From: Comamonadaceae bacterium
GTDB taxonomy: Bacteria; Pseudomonadota; Gammaproteobacteria; Burkholderiales; Burkholderiaceae_C
Reading direction: 5' to 3'
Assembly: GCA_947458345.1 (NCBI GenBank)
Contig: CANHBU010000108.1
Location: forward strand, 1-6,545
DNA length: 6,545 nucleotides
The notes under the pieces were generated by a model. That model made no database searches. It had not been told where the DNA came from and saw nothing but the letters and a program-made list of their open reading frames with translations. The translations under genes were made by a program, and so were the position numbers. How positions within the stretch are numbered: the stretch's first letter is position 1; each line of letters begins with the position of its first letter. Of the stretch, positions 1 through 6,545 are shown one piece after another.

Positions 1-39
1 CAGTGGTGGCTCGCAAGGGCGATGAGGGTGCAGTGGGGC

Positions 40-2994
40 TTACGCAGCAAGCCATGAGCCATCGACATCGCCCGCCAGCACGCCAACGATTTTGATCTCC
101 GAAGTGGCGGAGGCGGCCATTTCGGCGGGACCGCTCCACAGCGCATGATCGAGTGACTTCGCCCCATCAAAACCGAGGCCAAGCTTCTGGTCGTCGTAGT
201 AGCGCCATGCCGGCACAGGCGCGCTCAACCCGACCACCATTTTCAGCACCCCGATCGCATCGGACAGATCGACCGCGCCATCTTGGTCAAAGTCAGCCGC
301 AATGAGCTGGTAAGGAGACAGCGGTACCCCGCTCGCGTTCACATTCAAGCCGACGATCAACTTGAGAATGGCAATCGCATCTCTCAGGTCAATGGCAGCA
401 CCCAGGTTCTGGTCCTTCGGCACCTTGTTGGCATCGCTCCAAAACTCCGGGCTTTTGCTGGGCGTTTCCAAAAATTGAGCAGCTGGAGCACTGACGCCTG
501 CGAACTGCAGGTTCTCGATCTGACGCAGCGTGTCGATGCCCTCGTCGCTGAACTTCGCGCTTACCCGATAGCCGTCGGCCGTCAAGCTCACTCGATACCC
601 ACCGGCTGCCAAGGCATAGACGGCCGTGTCTTGACCGTCTCCGCCGTCCAGGCTGTCGTTGCCCTGCCCGCCTTCGAGGACATCATCACCACCGGCGGCC
701 AGGATCGTGTCGTCCCCGCCCCTGCCTTCGATCACGTCGCCACCGGCTGTGCCTTCGATTTTTTCGGGATCGTTGCTGCCCACAATTGGCAGCTGAACGG
801 GCGTCAAATCCTCGGCCTGCGTCACGGGGCCGGCGGTGATCGCAGTGAAATTGTTTCCGCCACCCTCAGGGTCCGAAGACTGAACCTGAACGCTGATTCG
901 CTTGCCCAGCTGCTGATCTGAGAGCAAGAGGGTGTCAGTGCCGTTGCCCTGGCCCCAGATCCACTCACCGTCGGCATACCAGCCAAAATTTTTGAGAGTC
1001 ACGGGACCCTCGGGGTCGGTCAGATCGGCCACCACCGTCAGCTTGCTGCCGACTTGAACCGCCCCCTCGATGGCGATAGTGCCCAAGGTCGGATCGTTCT
1101 GCGTCGCCAAGAGCAAGCCGGTGACCGCGGTCCCTACTGCGGAGGCCGCGCCTTGGCTGCCTGCCGGCTCGTGTAACTGCCACTGCAACTGCAGCAGCCT
1201 GTAGTTAGACAGAAAACCGCTGAGAGAGCCTGGATCGACTGCCTTGACCACCGGGGCGTCGCTGGGCACCACCATGGAGTCGTAGCGATAGCCGATGTGG
1301 CTGAGGATTCGATTGAGCGTAGACGGATTGACCTGATCGTTCAACTCCAAAGCGAAGGTCCCCACCTTGGAAACCAGCCGACCCACCGGCAGGCCGTCGA
1401 GCGTGGCCTGGCCGTCGTCACCGAGAACAAGGCCTCTTAAGCCTGTGAAGACATCAGCAGGGTCCGCCCCAGAGTTGCGCAAAATCTGCAAGCGGTAGCC
1501 GCCGTAGGACAGTTGCCCATCGGACCCCACCCGGCTCAGATCGGGATCGACCACTGCAGCAAACGGACTGAGTTGTTGGAACTCAGCCGACTGCTCCCAC
1601 ACCATGGTGCGAGGCGTCAATCCCAGATCCCCGCCATAGCCCAAGTCCACATGGCCATCGGCGCTCAGGCGGGTCACAGAAAAGGCGCTTTGCCGGTCCG
1701 AGTCGAAGCGAAGCCAGTAAACATCGGCCGTTCCCCCCCACAAGATGTCGCCATCGGGGAGCACCGTCAGCTTCGAAAGCTTCTGGTGGGTTCCTGATTC
1801 GACCATGCCCTGCTGGCCAAAGCTCAGATCGAGTTGGCCCGATGCCGTGATCTTCAAAAGGAAATGAGAATAGGGATTGAACCAATAGCCATCGGGCGAG
1901 CGCGTGATTCGCCCCTCGATCAGGTAACCCCCATCGGGCGTGCTTAGCACCTGATCGGCCAGGATGTTGGAGACGTCGTCGGCCAGGGGCAAGAGCAGAT
2001 CCTTGCCCCCATTGAAACTCGTATCGACGCTTGCGTCAGCGTTAAGCCTGCGGGCAAACCAGACCGAGCCATGGTCCGCCACGATCAGACGCTGGCCTGA
2101 TTCTTCCACGACAAAGTCGCGTACGGCTGCCGAGCCGCCATTGCGCGGGGCATTGATCTCGGTAGTCTGAGCCGACCCAAGCTGCAAGCCCGCAGCATCG
2201 ACTTTGAAGTCATGCAGCAGCAAGTCCAAGGGGCCGAGAAAAGCCTGCCGACCTGCTTTTTCCACCGTCACAGTGACGCTGCCATCGGCGCTCACGGCCA
2301 TGGATCGGGCCATCCCGTAATCTGCGGACCAATCACGGTAACCGCTGCCATTGAAGCTCGTGTCCAGGCTGCCGTCGGCATTGATCCGCAGCAAGGCAGC
2401 GCGGTAGTCAACACCTTTATCGCCTTGCAGGTTGGCGACGGTGGCCAGCACAAGCATCTTGCCTCCTGGCAGGATGCGCAAGTCGGTGGGCTGAAAAATA
2501 TCCGCGCCCAATTGAGCGCGCCCCAGCAAAACATGGCCATCGATACCGAAGCTCGGATCGAAGCTTCCGTCAGCAAGAATGCGGCTGAGGGCCAATGCCC
2601 AGCCGGGGGGCGGCGAATCCCAAGCGACCGGCCCTTTACTGGCCAAATAAACATGACCCAAGGTCACGTAGCGTCCCAGGTCGTCCTGGTAGCTCGCCTG
2701 CATGACATCCATCGCGCTGCCAGGATAGTTAAAGCGCAGCACACCCTGGTCCGCGAACTCGGTGTCGAGGCGGCCCGATGGGGTGAGTGCGACCAGTCGC
2801 GTCTGGTGGCTGTTTTCGGAATAGGCCACGCCTCTCCCCGTGCCACTGAGCAGCGCTCCGCCGCCTGTCGTTGCCAGGACATGGCTCACATTGCCCGAAG
2901 ACATCAAATTGGCCCAGTTGTAGTCGATGGCCTCCGTTTCGATCACCAAGTTACCTAAAAACTTGAACTCTGGGGCCCGGTTCGTGCTGTTCAT
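40..2994 (-). CDS. Large exported modular protein: delta-60 propeller, RTX repeats, dockerin-like C-terminus
   Basis: This 984-residue protein is probably secreted or surface-bound and calcium-dependent; its molecular function is unknown. Domains seen in order: delta-60 repeats (about residues 42-461), recognised by motifs such as ADGSLDTSF; a cadherin-like/adhesin spacer (about 466-575); an Ig-like spacer (about 635-725); five RTX nonapeptides (748-792) followed by the usual post-RTX beta segment ending ENLQFA; two dockerin-like EF-hands (861-923); and a tail ending GDVDGSWLAA. The N-terminus is polar with no Sec signal, and RTX proteins normally leave by type I secretion through a C-terminal signal, so that route is inferred. 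No ABC exporter, membrane fusion protein or TolC gene is present. The ATG at 2994 is the first possible start, because an in-frame stop lies at 3022-3024 with no start codon between; no clear Shine-Dalgarno precedes it. A 246-base gap separates it from the importer operon, so it probably has its own promoter. It could be an adhesin, a matrix protein or an enzyme scaffold. Confidence 0.9.
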   Translation of the reverse strand: MNSTNRAPEFKFLGNLVIETEAIDYNWANLMSSGNVSHVLATTGGGALLSGTGRGVAYSENSHQTRLVALTPSGRLDTEFADQGVLRFNYPGSAMDVMQASYQDDLGRYVTLGHVYLASKGPVAWDSPPPGWALALSRILADGSFDPSFGIDGHVLLGRAQLGADIFQPTDLRILPGGKMLVLATVANLQGDKGVDYRAALLRINADGSLDTSFNGSGYRDWSADYGMARSMAVSADGSVTVTVEKAGRQAFLGPLDLLLHDFKVDAAGLQLGSAQTTEINAPRNGGSAAVRDFVVEESGQRLIVADHGSVWFARRLNADASVDTSFNGGKDLLLPLADDVSNILADQVLSTPDGGYLIEGRITRSPDGYWFNPYSHFLLKITASGQLDLSFGQQGMVESGTHQKLSKLTVLPDGDILWGGTADVYWLRFDSDRQSAFSVTRLSADGHVDLGYGGDLGLTPRTMVWEQSAEFQQLSPFAAVVDPDLSRVGSDGQLSYGGYRLQILRNSGADPADVFTGLRGLVLGDDGQATLDGLPVGRLVSKVGTFALELNDQVNPSTLNRILSHIGYRYDSMVVPSDAPVVKAVDPGSLSGFLSNYRLLQLQWQLHEPAGSQGAASAVGTAVTGLLLATQNDPTLGTIAIEGAVQVGSKLTVVADLTDPEGPVTLKNFGWYADGEWIWGQGNGTDTLLLSDQQLGKRISVQVQSSDPEGGGNNFTAITAGPVTQAEDLTPVQLPIVGSNDPEKIEGTAGGDVIEGRGGDDTILAAGGDDVLEGGQGNDSLDGGDGQDTAVYALAAGGYRVSLTADGYRVSAKFSDEGIDTLRQIENLQFAGVSAPAAQFLETPSKSPEFWSDANKVPKDQNLGAAIDLRDAIAILKLIVGLNVNASGVPLSPYQLIAADFDQDGAVDLSDAIGVLKMVVGLSAPVPAWRYYDDQKLGLGFDGAKSLDHALWSGPAEMAASATSEIKIVGVLAGDVDGSWLAA
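226..414 (-). other. Dockerin-like EF-hand pair in the large exported protein
   Basis: Residues 861-923 hold two related segments. DLRDAIAILKLIVGL (869-883) and DLSDAIGVLKMVVGL (909-923) are identical at 10 of 15 positions. The second follows a canonical 12-residue calcium loop (901-912: D901, D903, D905, G906, D909, D912). The first loop (861-872) keeps D861, N863, D869 and D872 but lacks the acidic residue and glycine at positions 5 and 6. The duplicated loop-helix layout is that of type I dockerins. About 50 residues later the chain ends in GDVDGSW. In cellulosomes dockerins bind cohesins; no cohesin is visible here, so the role may be calcium-dependent folding or an intramolecular contact. 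Confidence 0.75.
619..753 (-). repeat. RTX calcium-binding nonapeptide array (5 copies)
   Basis: Five contiguous nine-residue units fill residues 748-792: GTAGGDVIE, GRGGDDTIL, AAGGDDVLE, GGQGNDSLD and GGDGQDTAV. They match the GGxGxDxUx consensus, which folds into a calcium-bound parallel beta-roll outside the cell, where calcium is high. The third unit starts with AA in place of GG and the first has GT. The array is short compared with RTX toxins. The segment after it (about residues 790-832), with ADGYRVS and ENLQFA, is the extension that normally follows such arrays in secreted proteins. Confidence 0.92.
1612..2871 (-). repeat. Seven-fold delta-60-type protein repeat region (putative beta-propeller)
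   Basis: Within the 984-residue protein, a motif of the type 'l-R-l-ADG-s-l-D-t-s-F' occurs at about residues 65, 134, 199, 312, 377 and 438. A decayed copy near 260 (HDFKVDAAGLQLG) fills the one double-length gap. Each copy is preceded by a second short motif of the type 'p-d-G-g-i-l-v-x-G', near 42, 103, 174, 234, 296, 352 and 411. Seven pairs at roughly 52-69 residue intervals suggest seven blades. Delta-60 repeats are a known family of uncharacterised repeats; the blade count is my inference from the spacing. Confidence 0.75.
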
Positions 2995-3015
2995 GTCTGA
3001 GCTTGCGTGAAGGGA

Positions 3016-3030
3016 TGGATGTCACATCCA
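3016..3030. promoter_or_regulatory. Perfect 15-base inverted repeat upstream of the large exported protein gene (possible operator)
   Basis: The sequence TGGATGT-C-ACATCCA is a perfect inverted repeat with seven-base arms and a one-base centre. It lies 21 bases upstream of the start codon at 2994. On the minus strand a weak promoter-like pair is visible around it: TCGACA, then 17 bases, then TGACAT, the latter inside the repeat and a poor match to the -10 consensus. A dimeric repressor or activator site is possible, but a chance palindrome is not excluded. It also contains the in-frame stop that bounds the gene start. Confidence 0.35.
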
Positions 3031-3180
3031 AAACTGACGATTGTCGACCCAGTCCGCAGACCGTGGCCGATGAGAATTGACAAGACCACCCATGACGCTC
3101 TGATGATCGGCACCCGCCAGGCAGGCGGCGGCGTGACAGGTTTGCAGCACCGGGCCTCGAGGTGAACTGAAGGCAAAAGC

Positions 3181-3210
3181 CCAAAGCCACCCAAAGCCGC
3201 CCAAGGCCTC
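3181..3210. repeat. Three imperfect 10-base direct repeats after the importer operon
   Basis: Three adjacent decamers read CCAAAGCCAC, CCAAAGCCGC and CCAAGGCCTC. The first two differ at one position and the third is more diverged. They sit 31 bases past the stop of the DppF-like gene, in non-coding sequence. They form no good hairpin and are not followed by a T run on the minus strand, so they do not look like an intrinsic terminator. No function can be assigned; replication slippage is a simple explanation. Confidence 0.5.
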
Positions 3211-3240
3211 GGGCCGCCTGTCGACGCTGCAAATGCGGCG

Positions 3241-3991
<751 letters not shown>

Positions 3992-3999
<8 letters not shown>

Positions 4000-4972
4000 G
4001 GCCACCGCCGGAGGGGTGCAGCCAGCAGCTGCTCGAGCGCTGCGCATCGAGCTCAAAGGCCGGCGGCCGCTGCTGCGTGCACAGGGGCAAGGCGCTGGCG
4101 CAGCGCGGCGCGAACGGGCAGCCTGCGCGCTGGCGCGACGGTGCAGCAACAAGGCCGGGGATCTCTTGGAGCCGCTCGCTGCGCGGCCGGTGCGCGCTCG
4201 GACGGGCGCGCAGCAGGCCTTGGGTGTAGGGATGGCCGGGCGCAGACAGCAATTGCGCCGCCGGGCCCTGCTCCATCACCTGCCCGCCATACATCACCAC
4301 CACATGGTCGGCCACCTGCGCCACCACACCCAGGTCGTGGGTGATGAGCACCACCCCAAGGCCGCGGCGCTTTTGCTGCTCGGCCATGAGCTGCAAGATA
4401 TCGGCCTGCACCGTGACGTCGAGCGCTGTGGTCGGCTCGTCGGCCAGCAGCAGCACCGGGTCGCAGGCCAGCGCCATGGCAATCATCACGCGCTGGCGCT
4501 GGCCACCGGAGAGCTGGTGCGGATAGTGCGCAAAGCGCCGGCCGGGCTCGGGGATCTGGACGCCCTCGAGCAGTTCGACCGCGCGCTCGCGCGCCTGCCG
4601 CGGCGTCATCGCCAGATGGCAGCGCAGCACCTCCACCACCTGCTCGCCCACCCGCATGACCGGATTGAGCGAGGTCATGGGCTCCTGAAAAACCATGCCG
4701 ATACGCCGGCCCTGCAGCTGGCGCCACTGCGCCGGCGAGAGTTCGCGCAAGGGCTGGCCCTGCAGCAGCGCCTGCCCCGAATGCCAGTGCACCGCCGCCG
4801 GCAGCAGCCCCATCAGGGCCATGGCGCTGAGCGATTTGCCGCTGCCCGACTCACCGACAACGGCCAGCGTCTGGCCCGGCTGCAGACTCCAGCTCACACC
4901 ATCGACCAGGGGCGTGCCGTCGGCCAGCCCCAGTTGCATCTGCTGCACCTGCAGCAAGGGCGCTGCACTCAT
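3992..4972 (-). CDS. Peptide/nickel-type ABC importer, first ATP-binding subunit (DppD/OppD family)
   Basis: This 326-residue protein is an ATPase of an Opp/Dpp-type importer, acting on the cytoplasmic face of the inner membrane. It has Walker A GESGSGKS (40-47), the Q-loop in VFQEP (Q96), the signature LSGGQ (154-158), Walker B LLLADE (174-179) and the switch histidine H212. The family-specific extension begins at HPYTQGLL (247-254) and carries four cysteines, C285, C291, C298 and C316, in the arrangement typical of the family; in some homologues these residues are reported to hold an iron-sulfur cluster. The length is normal for DppD/OppD. The start at 4972 is set by the ATGA overlap with the DppC-like gene and gives the expected N-terminus [11 protein letters not shown]; an upstream in-frame ATG at 5122 would add about 50 residues coded across the preceding gene and is rejected. 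No strong ribosome site precedes it, so translation is probably coupled to the permease. Confidence 0.95.
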
Positions 4973-5799
4973 GCGTTCAGACGCGTGTTGAGCGCATCGT
5001 TGAGGCCATCGCCGAGCAAATTGAGCGCGAGCACGCTGAGCATGATGGCCAGACCCGGAACGATGACCAGGTAGGAGCCGGCCCGAAAGTCCGCTCGCCC
5101 CATGCCCACCATAGTGCCCCACGAGATCACGTTGGGATCGCCCAGCCCCAAAAACGCCAGGCCCGACTCGATCAGGATGGCGCTGGCCACCATGATCGAG
5201 GAGCTGACAACGATGGGCGGGATGGCATTGGGCAGCATCTGCACCAGCACGATGCGCAGCGGGCTCATGCCCATCAGGCGGCAGGCGCTGACGAAGTCGG
5301 CCTCGCGCAGGCGCATGAACTCGGCGCGCACCAGTCGGGCCACGGTCGGCCAGGAGATCAGCGCAATGGCGCCGACGATGGAGGCCACCGAGGGGTTGAC
5401 GATCAGCACCACCACAATGGCCAGCAAAAAGGGCGGCACCGTCTGCACGGCGTCGACCAGACGCATCAGCGCGTCATCGACCCAGCCGCCAAGGTAGCCT
5501 GTCAGCGTGCCCACTGCAATGCCCACGCACAAGGCCACCAGCGTGGCCGCCCCGCCGATGAGCAGCGAGATGCGCGCACCGTGCAGCAAACCGGCCAGAA
5601 TGTCGCGGCCCAGCGCGTCGGTGCCCAGCGGCCGACTCCAGTCGGCGCCGGGCCAGGTCATGGGCGTGGCCACCACCGACCACGGCCCCTGCGGGTACAG
5701 CCAGGGGCCCAGCAAGGCCATGGCCCCAATGAGCAGCAGCAGGCCCGCACCCGCCACAAAAGTCGACGAGCCCGCAAGGCGCCTGGACAGAGGCTTCAT
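4969..5799 (-). CDS. Peptide/nickel-type ABC importer permease (DppC/OppC family)
   Basis: This 276-residue inner-membrane protein would form half of the translocation channel together with the DppB-like permease. A hydrophobic first helix spans about residues 12-36. The conserved periplasmic motif PLGTDALGRDILAGLLHGAR (57-76) follows, then further helices at about 77-104 and 113-150. The cytoplasmic coupling loop that contacts the ATPase lies at about 165-195 (EADFVSACRLMGMS... LPNAIPP). Other family signatures are SGLAFLGLGDPNVISWGTM (212-230) and NLLGDGLNDALNTRL (260-274). The length is normal for DppC. The ATG at 5799 gives the usual short basic N-terminus MKPLSRRL and has a GGAG ribosome site 10 bases upstream. 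The gene follows the other permease after seven bases and overlaps the ATPase gene by four bases, as expected within one operon. Confidence 0.95.
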   Translation of the reverse strand: MKPLSRRLAGSSTFVAGAGLLLLIGAMALLGPWLYPQGPWSVVATPMTWPGADWSRPLGTDALGRDILAGLLHGARISLLIGGAATLVALCVGIAVGTLTGYLGGWVDDALMRLVDAVQTVPPFLLAIVVVLIVNPSVASIVGAIALISWPTVARLVRAEFMRLREADFVSACRLMGMSPLRIVLVQMLPNAIPPIVVSSSIMVASAILIESGLAFLGLGDPNVISWGTMVGMGRADFRAGSYLVIVPGLAIMLSVLALNLLGDGLNDALNTRLNA

Positions 5800-5806
5800 C
5801 GTGCGC

Positions 5807-6545
5807 TCACTCCAGCCGGATGCGGGGATCGAGCCGGGTGTAAACCAGGTCGACCAGCAAACTGGTGAGCAGCACCAGCACCGAACTGAGCAGCAAGATG
5901 CCCATGACCAAGGGCACATCGCGCTTGAAGACGGCCTCAAAGGCCAGGCGGCCGATGCCCGGCCAGCCGAAGATCGTCTCGACAATGACCGAGCCCCCAA
6001 GCAGTGAACTGACTTGCAGGCCCGCCATGGTGACGATGGGCAGCAAGGCGTTGCGCGCCGCATGGTGCCAGGCCACGCGCCAGCGGCTCAGGCCCTTGCT
6101 GCGCGCCGTGCGCACATAGTCCATCGGCAGCACCTCGAGCATGGCCGCGCGCATCAGCCGGGTGTAGATCGCGACATAAAAAAGCGCCAGGCTGAGCATG
6201 GGCAGCACCAGGTGGCGGGCCAGGTCCAGGCCGCGCAGCCACCAGCTGCTGTCGTCGTAGAGGGAGGACATGCCCGACATCGGCAGCCACTGCAGCTGAA
6301 CCGAAAACAGCAAAATCAGCCCAATGCCCACCAAAAAACCGGGCGTGGCATAAAACAGCAAGGCCAGCACCGAAATCAGGCCGTCAAGCCAGCGGCGCGC
6401 ATGCACGGCAGCGAGCATGCCCAGCAGCACGCCGAGCACAATGGCCAGCGCCAGGGCGCTGACCATGAGCAAGGCGGTGCCGGGCAGTCGCTCGGCAATG
6501 AGCTGCCAGACCGGCGCGTCCATGGAGTGGGCATGGCCCCAATCG
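5807..6545 (-). CDS. Peptide/nickel-type ABC importer permease (DppB/OppB family), 5' end outside window
   Basis: This is the C-terminal part of an inner-membrane permease that would pair with the DppC-like protein. The frame stays open to the window edge: the seven codons before the ATG at 6523 read DWGHAHS, which resembles the family's 'D-x-G-x-S' segment between the first and second helices. That ATG is therefore an internal methionine, and the true start, with the first transmembrane helix, is beyond 6545. DppB proteins are usually a little over 300 residues, so roughly 60-90 are missing. Counting from the methionine at 6523, hydrophobic segments lie at about 16-40, 48-77, 103-125 and 204-226. 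The cytoplasmic coupling loop is at about 136-165 (YVRTARSKGLSRWRVAWHHA, then ARNALLP), and the family motif FGWPGIGRL is at 185-193. The C-terminus is TRLDPRIRLE, typical of the family. It ends seven bases before the DppC-like gene. Confidence 0.94.
   Translation of the reverse strand, partial: DWGHAHSMDAPVWQLIAERLPGTALLMVSALALAIVLGVLLGMLAAVHARRWLDGLISVLALLFYATPGFLVGIGLILLFSVQLQWLPMSGMSSLYDDSSWWLRGLDLARHLVLPMLSLALFYVAIYTRLMRAAMLEVLPMDYVRTARSKGLSRWRVAWHHAARNALLPIVTMAGLQVSSLLGGSVIVETIFGWPGIGRLAFEAVFKRDVPLVMGILLLSSVLVLLTSLLVDLVYTRLDPRIRLE
5810..5813 (-). promoter_or_regulatory. Ribosome binding site of the DppC-like permease
   Basis: On the minus strand GGAG lies 10 bases before the ATG at 5799, just before the stop of the DppB-like gene (TGA, 5809-5807). 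It supports the 5799 start over the long upstream extension of the same frame, whose extra residues are unlike any permease. It is the clearest Shine-Dalgarno match in the operon. Confidence 0.6.

Noticed and set aside
1..39. Terminator or next gene after the exported protein
   Set aside because: Only 39 bases remain after the stop. No hairpin with a T run and no identifiable coding start are visible, so nothing is annotated.
283..921. A plus-strand open frame of 212 codons opposite the RTX/dockerin region
   Set aside because: It is antisense to clear RTX and EF-hand coding sequence, has no ribosome site or domain of its own, and is best explained as a shadow of the repeats.
3114..3128. GC-rich hairpin (CCGCC / GGCGG) as a terminator for the importer operon
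   Set aside because: The stem is only five base pairs and no T run follows it on the minus strand, so it does not meet the pattern of an intrinsic terminator. Rho-dependent termination or read-through cannot be excluded.
4973..5122. A longer DppD-like protein starting at 5122
   Set aside because: The added 50 residues are coded out of frame across the DppC-like gene and have no ATPase-family similarity. The ATGA junction at 4969-4972 gives a normal N-terminus.
5807..6523. A complete 238-residue permease starting at the ATG at 6523
   Set aside because: The frame is open upstream to the window edge with family-like residues, and the first transmembrane helix would be missing. The gene is annotated as partial instead.

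Overview
The window looks like part of a high-GC Gram-negative chromosome, most likely a betaproteobacterium of the Burkholderiales type. This is an inference from base composition and protein style, not from a marker gene. All five supported genes lie on the minus strand, so transcription runs from high to low coordinates. No RNA genes, insertion sequences, CRISPR arrays or phage genes were seen.

Region 3241-6545 is the distal part of a peptide/nickel-type (Opp/Dpp family) ABC importer operon. In transcription order it holds a DppB-like permease cut by the window edge (5807-6545), a DppC-like permease (4969-5799), a DppD-like ATPase (3992-4972) and a short DppF-like ATPase (3241-3999). The genes are packed tightly: a 7-base gap, then a 4-base ATGA overlap, then an 8-base overlap, which points to co-transcription and translational coupling. 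Together they would form a two-permease, two-ATPase pump in the inner membrane. The periplasmic substrate-binding protein that sets specificity is not in the window and is probably upstream, beyond 6545. The substrate therefore cannot be named.

Region 2995-3240 is a 246-base intergenic gap. It contains three imperfect 10-base direct repeats just after the importer operon and a perfect 15-base inverted repeat close to the next start codon. No convincing intrinsic terminator is visible.

Region 40-2994 encodes a 984-residue modular protein without a signal peptide. It has a delta-60-type repeat region that I read as a seven-bladed beta-propeller, a cadherin-like or adhesin-type spacer, an Ig-like spacer, five RTX calcium-binding nonapeptides, a dockerin-like pair of EF-hand motifs and a GDVDGSW tail. 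This fits a large calcium-dependent exported protein using a type I (C-terminal signal) route, although no exporter genes are present here. Its base composition is visibly less GC-rich than the importer. The most interesting points are the seven-fold propeller reading, the dockerin/GDVDGSW C-terminus and the inverted repeat in front of the gene. Nothing in the window amounts to a clearly new multi-gene system.
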